Origin: Chytridium lagenaria | Lineage: Eukaryota; Chytridiomycota; Chytridiomycetes; Chytridiales; Chytridiaceae | Reading direction: 5' to 3' | Length of the DNA: 64,000 nt | Assembly: GCA_025449115.1 (NCBI GenBank) | Contig: JAHLKC010000168.1 | Location: 1-64,000 of the forward strand | Shown here: one piece after another, positions 12,328-22,937 of the stretch | Layout of the letters: each line of letters starts with the position of its first letter | Position numbering within the stretch: position 1 is the stretch's first letter | Position numbers and translations under genes: made by a program | The notes under the pieces: generated by a model | What the model was told of the DNA's origin: nothing | The model's input: only the letters and a program-made list of their open reading frames with translations | Database searches by the model: none

Positions 12328-12968
12328 ACTTTGTCAGGGGAGATGAGTTAAAATGTGAGTGTCTCTCTTTTGAGTCCGTCAAACAAATTTTCATGATGTA
12401 ACACGCATACCTGGATTCATATCCGATACCTGAGCCCGAATCATCTATCCTCATCCGACCTTTTCCGAGTAATTTCGGATTGGTATAGTTAAGTAGTAAT
12501 AGAGTAGCAACAATAAACAATGACCAGAGGACCCACGACTCACGAGCAATTGCCCAACATCCCCCAGACTAATAAAAAATGACAGTTTTTTCTCCTTTAT
12601 CGTAACCCGAATGTGATCCGATTATCTTCAGATAATTATCTGAATTCTCGGGTCCAACTACAAAGTCCATCTCACGGAAACACTGTCTTCTACACTAGAG
12701 AACAGCAATTATCGCAAGTCGGCATTTTAAATCCTGCCCCCCCGCCTCTTACAAAATGTTATAAAAGCAGCCACATTTTTCATTATAGTAATTACGAGCT
12801 GAAAAGAAAAGGAGGTCTATCAAATTTCTTTGTCAACTTAGAAAAGGAAAGTAAAAGAAAACGAGGTCCATAAGAGTAAGAACAAATCGCGAAAAACCGA
12901 AAAAATAATTTGGATTATCGAAAGAGAAAAAAAAAAAATATAGGAAAGAATAAAGAAAAAAAAAGGGA
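12328..12968. other. Intergenic, promoter side of the VOC gene
   Basis: No gene seen. Contains a perfect palindrome at 12627-12644. The right end is A-rich. Confidence 0.5.
12627..12644. repeat. 18-bp perfect palindrome with twin GATA sites
   Basis: TTCAGATAATTATCTGAA reads the same on both strands and places GATA on each strand back to back. It lies 300 bp upstream of the VOC-domain start codon, so a dimeric GATA-factor site is possible (inference). Confidence 0.6.
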
Positions 12969-15148
12969 CTACTTATACGGCAGAAGATGACTCCTTAAAG
13001 CCACAGCCCCACCCACCGCCACCTCTTCCACAACCCCATTCGCAGGCAAACACCCCACAACACCCCCCCACTCCCTCCCTGTCTCCCTCACAGCCACCTC
13101 AAAACATCCCAAGCGATACTCTACCAGCGCCCGTCGATACCGTCCAATAGAATCTCGGAGGACGGCGAACGATGAAAGGAGGGAGACGACGGTTTCTCGG
13201 AGATGTGGGATGACGGAGGATTGGATGGATTCTTCCAGGGTTTCCAGTTTGGTTAGAGCGTTGATCAGGGTCTTGATGTCGGGGTAGGCGCGGGGTGGAG
13301 GTGAGGAGGTTGGTGACGGATCTGGGGGGAAATTGGGGTTAATGTTTTTTCTTTTTTTTATAGCTTTAAGAAAAGAAAAGATGCACGAAAAGTCACAAAG
13401 GCGGCGTTGTAAGAATACAGAAAAAGCAGAAAAAGTAAAAATCAAAATCATCCACGAACGGAGGGCAGAGACTACAGATGCAATAGAGGAGACAAAGTGA
13501 AACCCACTCAAATAATACAAAATGAGACTAAAATTCTCAAAAAGATGCTACAAAAAAAAAACAACGACAACGAAAAAATCATCCTTACCTCTCGAATTCA
13601 CTCCACAACACTACCCCCATCCCGTCCTCACAAGCCGGCACAAGATCCACCGCAACCTTCAAAGCCTTCGCCACCTTTCCCCACCCCATCTTACTCTTAT
13701 TCCAATGTTCCAAAATCCTCTTCTGCACTTCAGGCGATGGGAACCCATTCGTCACAAGCTGGCTTGCGCGAACCGTCTTGTCCAGTTGACGGATGGTCTC
13801 CACTAGATGGGGGAGGGACCGATCGACGAGGGATTTCGAGAGTTTGTAGGAACGTGTTTTAGCGTCGATTTGAGAAATGAGACCTTTGAGCGTTGTCAGC
13901 GTGCTTTGGAGGAGATGGTCGGACGGGTTTGTTTGGGAGCTATCGGTAAAGGCCTGAATATAGGTGTTAGTTTTTAGGAATATGACATTAAGGCGTGTAT
14001 ATAATAAGGTACTTAAGAGTTACGTATATACCTCATTCAAGACATGGATCAAATCCTTTCTTGCGGTACTCAAAATCTCCAAATCCTTTCTCAGTTTCTC
14101 CAACTATACAAACCGATAAGACGTTAATAAAAAGCCTCTCTCCCCATAAAAAAACCAAAAAATGAATCTGACCTCATCCTCTGCCCCCCTCTTCTTCTCC
14201 TCCACTACAACGACCGCTGCCTTCTTCTCCTCCACCATCCTCTGCGTCTCATCAAGATCCACACGTTCTTTCGACACCAATTTATCCAACCGTCCCGAGA
14301 TTTTCGCGGCAAAGGCTTTGACACCTTTTCCGGTTTCAGCTTTTTTAATGTTCTCGGCTTCTTTGGCGGCTTTGGCGGTCAGGGCGGCGATTTCTTTCGT
14401 GAGAGATTCTATGCGGGTTGTGAAGTTTGTGATCTCGGATTCAATCTACGGGAAGGGTGAATGATAATATGGTTAAGTTTTTTTAAAATGATTAAAAGAC
14501 GGGAGATAAGGTTATTGCATGAATGAACTAACCTCCTCCTCACTCTTTCTTTCCTCAACGTGCATCAACCCTTTAATCTTCTCCACGGCATTCACATATC
14601 TCTCCACGTAGTCGCTCAATCCTTCATGCATCACCGCTATGCATACAGGTGGATCCTTGGTCAATTCATCTGGGATAACGACCTCGACGATGTCGGGGGG
14701 GATTTCGTCGTCGTAGGAAGGTGGGATGTCTATGTCTGAGTTTACGGGGGGATGACGGGAGCGGGAAGAGGTTGGCGGGGAGGAAGACGGATTGGGAGAT
14801 ATCGTCGGGGAAGGTGGTGGCGAGAGGGAGATTGGGGTGGAGGGGTGGAGGGTGGGGCGGAAAGGATGTGAGAGGGGAGATGGGAGGAGGTGGAGAGTCG
14901 GGGTGTGGGTTATTGTCGTAGTCGGTGGCGGTTGTTGTGAGGGGTGATATGGGTGGAGGAGGTGAATCTGGATGCTGTAGAGGTTGAAGAGGAATGGATA
15001 GCAATAGCGACAATGATGGTGATGATATTGCTGCTGAAGTTCTTGTAGCAGTGGAAGATGAAGATGCAACTATACCACCATTGCCCCCTCCAATATCACC
15101 ACGTGCTTCTCCTCCTTCTCTTTCTCCAATAATATTGCTATCATCCAT
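12969..15148 (-). CDS. Helical/coiled-coil protein of unknown function
   Basis: Reconstructed from exons 15148-14533, 14445-14173, 14103-14032, 13953-13589 and 13321-12969, with consensus-like splice sites. The first 150 residues are Ser/Pro-rich low complexity, with a frame change near 14800. Then comes IPPSYDDEIPPDIVEVVIPD and a long helical region: YVNAVEKIKGLMHVEERKSE, RIESLTKEIAALTAKAAKE, GVKAFAAKISGRLDKLVSKE and DLDETQRMVEEKKAA. A second helical half follows (NALTKLETLEESIQ, SLLSSFAVLRDSIGRYRRAL). There are no membrane segments or catalytic motifs that I can name. The last intron does not join in phase, so one indel or another splice site is needed. The start could lie further upstream at 15230. 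A role in a cytoskeletal or membrane-bound assembly is only a guess from the helices. Confidence 0.6.
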
Positions 15149-16740
15149 AATGACGGGAGGGTAGGGAGTGCAGTTGGAGTAATGACGGACTGGGCGTCGT
15201 TCTCATCCTCGGGCATTTTGAGTTTAAAGTATATCAGGTAGAAATTCTTGGTGTGACATTGTGTTATTACCACAATACCTGTAAATGTTGTGTAGGCTTG
15301 GTGTACATATTTGACTGTTCGTGTGTTTTGTTGCCATTTTGACCAAACTTCTCTTGAGCTACTCCACAGCGTCAATACCCTCCACTCACAACGACGCTTG
15401 CAACGCAGTGATCTCCTGAGTTATAGCAACTTTTAAGCCAAGTGCAAGACCCCATGCCTCGACAAAACTTCGTTAATCCTGTTTTTGACATCGCATCCAC
15501 TACGATCGTTTCCTCCTTCAATCCTCACCGAGCTCCCAGTCCAGCGGCATCTCCGTCAAGAGCACGGACGATGGCTACAGCCTCGGTAAGGTCAACGCTA
15601 GCTTCTTTCTAGCATGGCTAAAGCTGATACTTTGACGGACAGTGATAAAGTGAAGTCTCCTTTTTTGCAGTAGGTGTAAAAGAAATTGTGAAACATATCG
15701 GTCAGTTTGCTACCCTAAATGTGGTGGGAACAGTTGGCTCTATCGCTTCTGTCAACGACCAAGATTTCGGCCGCCAGCATCCACCACCTTTTCTCTTTTG
15801 TCGCTTTTTGGTGCCATCATAATTTTGGCTTCATTTCGATATCCTCAGTCGTTAATAAAAAAAGCATCATAAATTGTATTGTCCTGGAATACATGCAGTA
15901 GGATAAGATGGATTTTAATAACTTTCCAACATGCATCACCATCATCAAAGTTCCTTTTAGAATTACGAGTAGCTCAGTTGTTGGGATGACGGTTTATCAC
16001 ATAAAAAAGGAGGGCAGATGTTGGATAAATGTCATTTGTGGCTTATGCAAATGGAATGCTCAAGAACATCAGCAATTAAATTTCCATCATTTCTAGATGT
16101 TGTCTGTGTCTTCTGTCGTACAGCAACACACCTTGCTTTTTTGAGGAGCGATCCCTTATTCTCCAGGGGCACGCACCTCCACCTTGACGCCTATTACGCA
16201 GGAAAGCATTACGAGGGAGCATCCCCTTAAATTTCTATTCATTCCTCTATCTCCTAGAACTTCCTCCTCCTTTTTAATTCCAATATAAAATATTTTGGTA
16301 TCAATTCCAAGACTATCCGCGCTTTAATCCAACTTGAAGAAAAATACCCTTCTTTTACCCTATAATCTGTGTGATTCTCGTTCCTTCTTCTTCTTCTTCT
16401 TCTTCGTTCTTTCTTTCTTTCTATTATTTTTAATCTTTGGTCGACCGTCACGGAACATACCAACTTTCCCTTCTTTCCGTATACGCCATCGCTTCCCCTT
16501 CAAAATCCCCACATCGTACCGTCCTATCTCACTTTCCCACCTTGGACTCTCACCAACTCCTCGCGACCTCTGCACCGCTATACGGCGTCGCGCTGGAGAA
16601 AAAAATTAAAGGGAAAGGATCTTAAGATCTTCAGCCAAACCTCTTCAACGCATTGACTAGGCTGATCGACGGAATCGGATCGCAGTGCTATACGTTTCCA
16701 GAGGCAACCGCGAATCATCAATAAGAACACCTGACCCCTT
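15149..16740. other. Intergenic region
   Basis: No supported gene. Contains a TTC microsatellite around 16385 and small open frames with no codon bias. A tRNA-like A-box (15968) has no B-box partner. Confidence 0.4.
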
Positions 16741-17415
16741 TTGGGACCCTTCCTCGTTGACCGGAACTCTCGAACAGCAACGACCAAGGGTCACCACTCT
16801 GCTCCTGCCAGATGTCCAACGCTGGGGTCAAAGCCAAAATTCAAACTATGGTCATCACTGACTGGAACAACCACCCCGACGACCACATCCACCCCCTCCA
16901 CCTTCACTTCAACCTCCCCAAAGGGCCCTCGAAAAATTGCCTCTACCTCTAACCTCGTCTCCAACTCCCCCTTTCTCCTCAGCCGCAAAGGATCATCGGT
17001 CAATCTGTCGTCAGCATCAGGCCCAGGAAGGCCAACGTCCGAATCCATCCACATCCCCACTTTCTTCTTTGGATGACAATTCCGTTGATGGGACGGGACA
17101 GAGTGCGGCTGTGGATGCAGGATCTGTTCGTAAGATATAGTAGCTGACATGAAAGTCACTCTGGACCGTGCATTGGATTCTTTGGAAGATGATGGAAACG
17201 GAATGGATGGTGAAACGTATACGGATGTCGAGCAGGCTCGAGTCGGTGACTCCAATAGCGAAGATAAGAACAAGGAGACATCTCGACCTTCCTCCTTCGA
17301 CTCCTCGTACGGTGGTACCTCTGACGCGTCGACGGATGTGGACTCTTTCAAAGGAGGAGCAGGTGAGACTTTAGCATTCAGATGTCTCTTTCTTCCATTT
17401 GGAGAACTGCAGGGA
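16741..17415 (+). CDS. Possible Ser/Thr/Asp-rich protein (weak)
   Basis: A plus-strand reading starts MGPFLVDRNSRTATTKG and is rich in Ser, Thr and Pro up to about 17075. It then needs a frame change to continue as SLDDNSVDGTGQSAAVDAG, and another to reach MKVTLDRALDSLEDDGNG and an acidic Ser-rich tail. A GTGAGA donor-like site lies at 17363, so the segment could be a 5' exon of the coiled-coil gene starting at 17849. The opposite strand is also open (16791-17351), which makes the call uncertain. No domain is recognised. Confidence 0.3.
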
Positions 17416-17848
17416 TGATTGGTTTGGATGGTGACAATTTCTTGAGTGACAATTCAATTTATGAAGTTGACGTGGTCGTTTGGTGGTTGGTTCTGGACAC
17501 GAGCACAAATCAATATTGTTGATGATGGATGGAGATGAGCCCGTTACCATTCATTAACTCTCAGTCTCGTGGACTTTTAAGAAAAGTGAAATTACGGATT
17601 ATTGACATCATTTCAATGGAATGGAGATAAAGAAATTCAAAAGATCAGTTATACGGGTCTGGATCAATTATCTTCCTTACTAATCTAATTTTGCGCCATA
17701 TATTTAAGAACTGTAAAAAGGAGTAGATAATTAGAGTATGATCATCATAATTTACTTTAAACGCCTCTTATTTATATCTTTAATTGAAGAAGAAGGGCTT
17801 ATTATTAGACATGTTTATTTAGAACAGACACTCCCAACCCCTACATGC

Positions 17849-20800
17849 ATGTCACTTACACCCCAACCTCTCCTTAAATCCACCACAACAGGATTACTCG
17901 CACGTCTCAACATTGCAGCTGCATCATACACTGCCAGCAACAACAGCAACAATAATACATCGTTACAATCCCTCCTCTCCCTCCCTTTACCGGATCCAAA
18001 GTATAATGCTGATGACGACGATCTCTTGAACGACGCCGAGTTCTTTCCTCCTCCACCACCTGAGCAGCCGGGTCTGAGGTCGATGCATGACAGCAGGGAG
18101 AAGGACGGCGAGAAAGGAGAGAATGGGAAAAGGGTCAAAGTGGGGAAAGGTACGTCGCCAGTGTCGGAAGCGTCATCTGGGGCTGCGACTCCTACTGTAG
18201 CGAGACATTTTAATGGACCCGTGAGTGATTATATATCATTGTATATTTTTTTGTCTCATCACCGGCACAAAACTGACGACCGTTTGAATTAATCAGAAAC
18301 ATAACCAAACACCAGAAACAGCCATGACAACCATTCCAGATAACACCGAAGAAACCGACACAATCACAAATCTTATCCACGACACATTCCCTTCCCCACC
18401 TCACTCTCCATCCTCACCCACTGCCCCGCCAACCTCCTCAACCCCTCACCCAACACCCCCAACATACTTCAACGACCCTACCGATCCACTTGAATCCCGC
18501 ACCCGCTCCTCTTCCATGGCCACAACTCTCCGTCGTCTCTCCTTTGAACCTTCCCCTCCCCTCCCCCATCCCTGCTCTCCTAAATGGTGGGTATTTGACA
18601 CCGCCCCCGCACGCGTGACCGATGATCCCCTCTCCCAATACATCGTAGGCGTCACACGTTCCCACCCCTCTACATCCCCTGAGTTCAGAGAATCACCAGC
18701 CATGAAACGACTCCTCCCTTCCCCACCATCAATTGACTCTGACGCTCACCTCTCCCCACGCCTCGTCCTCAAAGCACCCCAAACCACCACCGTCGACGAA
18801 TACATTGAATGGGTTGATACCGTTGACGCAGCTATCCGTCATCGTCGAACACGACGTCCCACCATCTCCTCTGACACCGACGACGACCACGACGATACAG
18901 GCACCATGGTCCTAATCGATCTCTCCACCCTTCGTCGCGTCATCACACGGTCCACACAGAACACCTCTACCCAGCCCGATGTCTCGTCATGCCATCCTTC
19001 TCACCAAAAGGACCCCTCACCACGTCAACCCTCTATCCAGCTTGACGCTAAATCCCTCGACCATCTCTCTAAACTCGTCGCTCTCGCCACCGATCTCGAC
19101 GAAATGGCTGGAATCGAAGAAACAGAGGAAGTCGCCAACCCGCCATCGAAATTCGGAACATGGGGGGAAGGCTCTAACCGTCAGTCTCGCGCTTTCCCAA
19201 ACCATCGATTCTCAACAGGTTTCTTCTCCCCGCCATCCTCGTCAACCCATAAAAGAATCAGTATGAGTGTTTGGAAACCACCACAAAACGACGAGAAAGA
19301 ACAGATGGACGATGAAGATGGACGATGGAGTCGGATGGGGGATCGACCCAGATACCAATCATGGATGAACAACCATCTCCGCATCTCCCTTCAGCCACCT
19401 CCACAGCCCTCCACCCTCAACAACCCCCACCACTCCATCTTCCCAAGACCTCCCCACGCATCTCCTCCATCGTTTATCGCGTTCCGTCCCCGTCCTCCGC
19501 AACGTCCTCGACCAAGCCCACACCCTTGACACGCGGCTCCTGGAAGCGGAAGCCCGACTCCGCGCGCGTGATGAGTACCTGGGTAACACCATCATGGATA
19601 CGGCGAGACGCGTGCAGGAGTTGGAGGGGTTGACGGCGGATCTGGAGGGAAGGAATGAGGAGCTTGTGAGAGAGCTTGAGAGGTGTATGGAGGAACGGGA
19701 GGAATTGAAGGAGGTTGTGAGGGAGTTGGAGGAGGAGTGTGGGGTGATGAGGACGAGGATTTGGGTGGAGGGTGCGAGAGAGCATGGAGTGGAAGGTGTG
19801 AGAGATAATATTGAGACACGCGATTTGATACGTGAAGGTTTGAGGGAAGAAATAAAGACGGAGATAACGGAAGATGGAGAGAACGGAATGGAGAGAGGTT
19901 GAAGTAAAACAAGACGCGAAAGATGTGAACGTTCAAACCGATTACATTCTTTCCCCAACCCCTCCCACCCTTCCCTTCAAAATAACCCGCTCAAAAGCCA
20001 TTCAATGCACATTCCCATCCTCCGCCGCATCTCCAGATTCCCCAACCCCACCCTCCCCAACCCGTCAAGAATCCAAACTCCTCTCCCTCAAAATTCGTCT
20101 CTCTTACGCCAACACCATCATGGCCCTCCAAAACGAAACTATCGAACAACTGGAATCCCAGATCACCCTCTACCGTGACCAACAAGATTCCCAGGCCATC
20201 CAAACCGCGCAAACTGACACGAGAATCCATCACGTCGAGGCCATTGGCGCGACAAAGGATCGTGTGGTCGAGGAGTTGAGTAGACGGTTGATGGTGTTGG
20301 AGACTGAACAACTTGCTACCAGTTTGAGGAAACGTGTTGGTGGGGAACAACAAAGGATGACGCATCGTCGGACAGCCTCAGCAACCGCCTTGGATTCTCG
20401 ACGCGCCATCCACATTCCATTGACACACATTGAAAAATATGTTGAAATCAATGGAGGATGCTGCATTGGGTTCTGGGATTGGAGAGGAAAGCTTCACCAA
20501 CATGATTCCTGACGCATCACCAGGCATCAACCCTGCAACCATGGTCGCAACACCTTCATCAAGTATCACCCCTTACCCAGCCGGTTATCGTGGTTCCATG
20601 GCTTCTACCATCTCCATGTCCCCATCCCTCGCCTCCTCCCCACTCTTCCGCTCATCCATGCCACCTTCCTCCCCTCTCCCCCGTAAACCCCCGCGACGTC
20701 AGCGTCCACTCTGCCACAGACACCGTCGTCTCATCCACAGACACCATCCCAATGGACGATGACCCCACCTCCATCTCCACCGTCCCCATGACCCCCACAA

Positions 20801-21689
20801 CCCCATCCATCGCAACATTCCACAACCCTCCCCCAAAATCCTTCCCAATCCCTTCCGGTCCCATATCCGCTCAAATCGAGCCCCCATCCTTTTTCTTCCC
20901 ATACGCGGCCGCCGTCTCCGCTTCAACACCCCCAATGCCATCACCACTCGGAACACCCTCGGCGTCAGGGTTTGTCAATAAAAACCCGGACCTCTCATTA
21001 CCCGCTCGCATATCATCCCATCAACGGTCTGCGAGCATGGGTGCGCCTCAGACCCCGCAGGCGGTGTTGGCGACTGTGAGAGCGTTTTCGGGGAAGGGTG
21101 TTAAGGAACGGGAAGAGATGGAGGGTGCGGTCGATGGAGGGTATCGACACATTGATCAACAGGATCCAGCGTTGTATAGGCAGAGTTTCGTGCCTCAACA
21201 GAGGTTCCTCCCTCATCAGGAACATCATTTTCGACCTCAACAGGGACATAGGCTCACCTCCCAACACGATGTCATACCGCAAGATCCATCATCGTACAGG
21301 CAAAGCATCGCGTCTCAGAATTCCCCGCCGCAAGGTTTCATCACCCAAGATCCATCCATGTACAGGCAGAGTTACGTTCCACCACACATACACGGGTTCC
21401 ACCAAGACCCCGCTTTACACCGCCAAAGCCTTATCCAACATGATCAACACGCTTCCCCTCAACCTTACCGTCACCATCAGAACATGGACACTGTTGGGCT
21501 CCCCGCAACAACAGTATCCGCGGCCATTTCAAGATCGTCAGAGTGGACCGGTGACATCGAGTCCTGGGCATACGCGGGTCGGCGTCGGCGGAGACAGGGA
21601 AGGGGTATTTGGAACCGGTGGCGGTACCGTCTGGGACGTTTGGGAGTAGGGCACCCCCGACGATGCCATTGCCGCCTGTACCAAAGTGA
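17849..21689 (+). CDS. Large Ser/Pro-rich coiled-coil protein with QTD-type motifs and QDPxxYRQS repeats
   Basis: Exon 17849-18220 (MSLTPQPLLKSTTTG) is joined to 18297 by a GTGAGT..CAG intron. The protein continues through about 500 Ser/Pro/Thr-rich residues, then a clear coiled coil (RRVQELEGLTADLEGRNEEL, EEREELKEVVRELEEEC). Next come VNVQTDYILSP, KAIQCTFP and QAIQTAQTD, then a second coiled coil (LSYANTIMALQNETIEQLES). Four copies of Q-D-P-x-x-(Y/H)-R-Q-S lie at 21158-21430, before the end GTFGSRAPPTMPLPPVPK. The frame must change near 19400, 19890, 20440 and 20680. xxQTD motifs near coiled coils occur in microtubule-linked scaffold proteins, so a cytoskeletal scaffold is possible (inference). 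No catalytic domain is seen. Confidence 0.6.
21158..21430 (+). repeat. Four degenerate coding repeats, QDPxxYRQS
   Basis: In one frame the peptides QDPALYRQSFVPQ, QDPSSYRQSIASQ, QDPSMYRQSYVPP and QDPALHRQSLIQH recur at 57-120 bp spacing, separated by Gln/His/Pro-rich spacers. The conservation at protein level with drifting DNA supports the reading frame used for this part of the gene. Confidence 0.75.
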
Positions 21690-21876
21690 TTGTAGTCTGA
21701 ACATTGTATAATATATTCGTTTATCAAATCATTGCCTTTTTTTTTTCCTGGTTTGTTGATGGAGGAGTTTAGAGTCTTTTTATATAGATTGGAGGAATTA
21801 GAAGACTTTTTTAAATAATTTTTAAGACAAAGGCTCGAGCTATCTCACTTGCTTTCCCCCGGCCTTTTTTTTTTGA

Positions 21877-22363
21877 CCCTTCAACAAGAATACTCACCGA
21901 GCCTTACACCTTTCTACTTGCTGTGTATCTACTCTATGTATTTTCACTCCCGTCACAACAAATGTACGAAGAATGTAATGACAACACAGATTTTTTTGGC
22001 CCTTCAACAAGACTTACTCACCGAGCCTTACACCTTTCTACTTGCTATGTATCTACTCTATGTATTTCACTCCCGTCACAACAAATGTACGAAGAATGTA
22101 ATGACAACACAGATTTTTTTGGCCCTTCAACAAGACTACTCACCGAGCCTTACACCTTTCTACTTGCTATGTATCTAATCTATGTATTTCACTCCCGTCA
22201 CAACAAATGTACGAAGAATGTAATGACAACACAGATTTTTTTTGACCCTTCAACAAGACTACTCACTAAACCTTACACCTTTCTACTTACTATGTATCTA
22301 CTTGATTCCAACAATGTATTTCACTCCCAACAAATATACAAAGAATGTAATGACAACACTGAA
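21877..22363. repeat. 123-bp minisatellite, about four units
   Basis: The word CCCTTCAACAAGA recurs at 21877, 22000, 22123 and 22246, exactly 123 bp apart. Units 1-3 are nearly identical. Unit 4 (22246-22363) has diverged, with a small insertion and deletions. The unit contains a T-run, CACCGAGCCTTACACC and ACAAATGTACGAAGAATGTA. Because 123 is 41 codons, open frames run through the array, but their composition is not protein-like. It lies 190 bp past the stop of the coiled-coil gene. Confidence 0.95.
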
Positions 22364-22443
22364 AAATAAATTCCAGGCCCATGATCAACCAGTACCCCCA
22401 TTATTGGCAACCTATAACAACATAAGATAGAAATATGATTTTC

Positions 22444-22505
22444 TAATTTAACTTCTTCTAAAAGTCACTCGTATTAATTTAACTTCTTCTAAAAGTCACT
22501 CGTAT
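22444..22505. repeat. 31-bp direct tandem duplication
   Basis: Two identical, directly adjacent copies (22444-22474, 22475-22505) of a unit beginning TAATTTAACTTCTTC and ending CACTCGTAT, 80 bp beyond the minisatellite. Confidence 0.95.
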
Positions 22506-22937
22506 AAATCATCCGTGAAGGCAACAAGAATGACTCCAATCCGTATTAAACCGAACGCGTTCATCGTTCACCAACCTGTTGGGATGTGAAGGTCGTTCAC
22601 GTTTTCGAAAAGGTGGGCCATTCAGACAGACACAGCAAGACACACTTCAACCAAACAAGACATCACCGACAAAATTCATGTTTATGCACAACACTCCACG
22701 TATATATTCTAAAATGGGAATCGCGTAAAACCACATCTATCAAAACAAAAAACACATCAAGGAGGTGGAGGGGTCTAATAAGGCGAGAAAAAAACCAAAA
22801 AGGCCTCGCAACGAAAGAATCACGTTGAAACAAAGCACGGGACACAAAGGTGCCGGTTATTTTTTCCATATGAGGGATAAGAATGATAAAAAAAAGAGGT
22901 TCATTAGAGGGGGATTGGAAGAAAAGGTTTGAGGGGT

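Noticed and set aside
12969..15148. Pore-forming helical family assignment
   Set aside because: Long helices alone are not enough. No diagnostic motif could be seen, so the gene is left unnamed.
15960..16000. tRNA-like A-box (GTAGCTCAGTTGTTGGG)
   Set aside because: No B-box (GGTTCGANTCC type) within 100 bp and no acceptor stem could be folded.
21849..22430. Repeat protein encoded by the 123-bp array
   Set aside because: Openness comes from the codon-multiple unit. Composition is not protein-like, and the frame differs between overlapping candidates.
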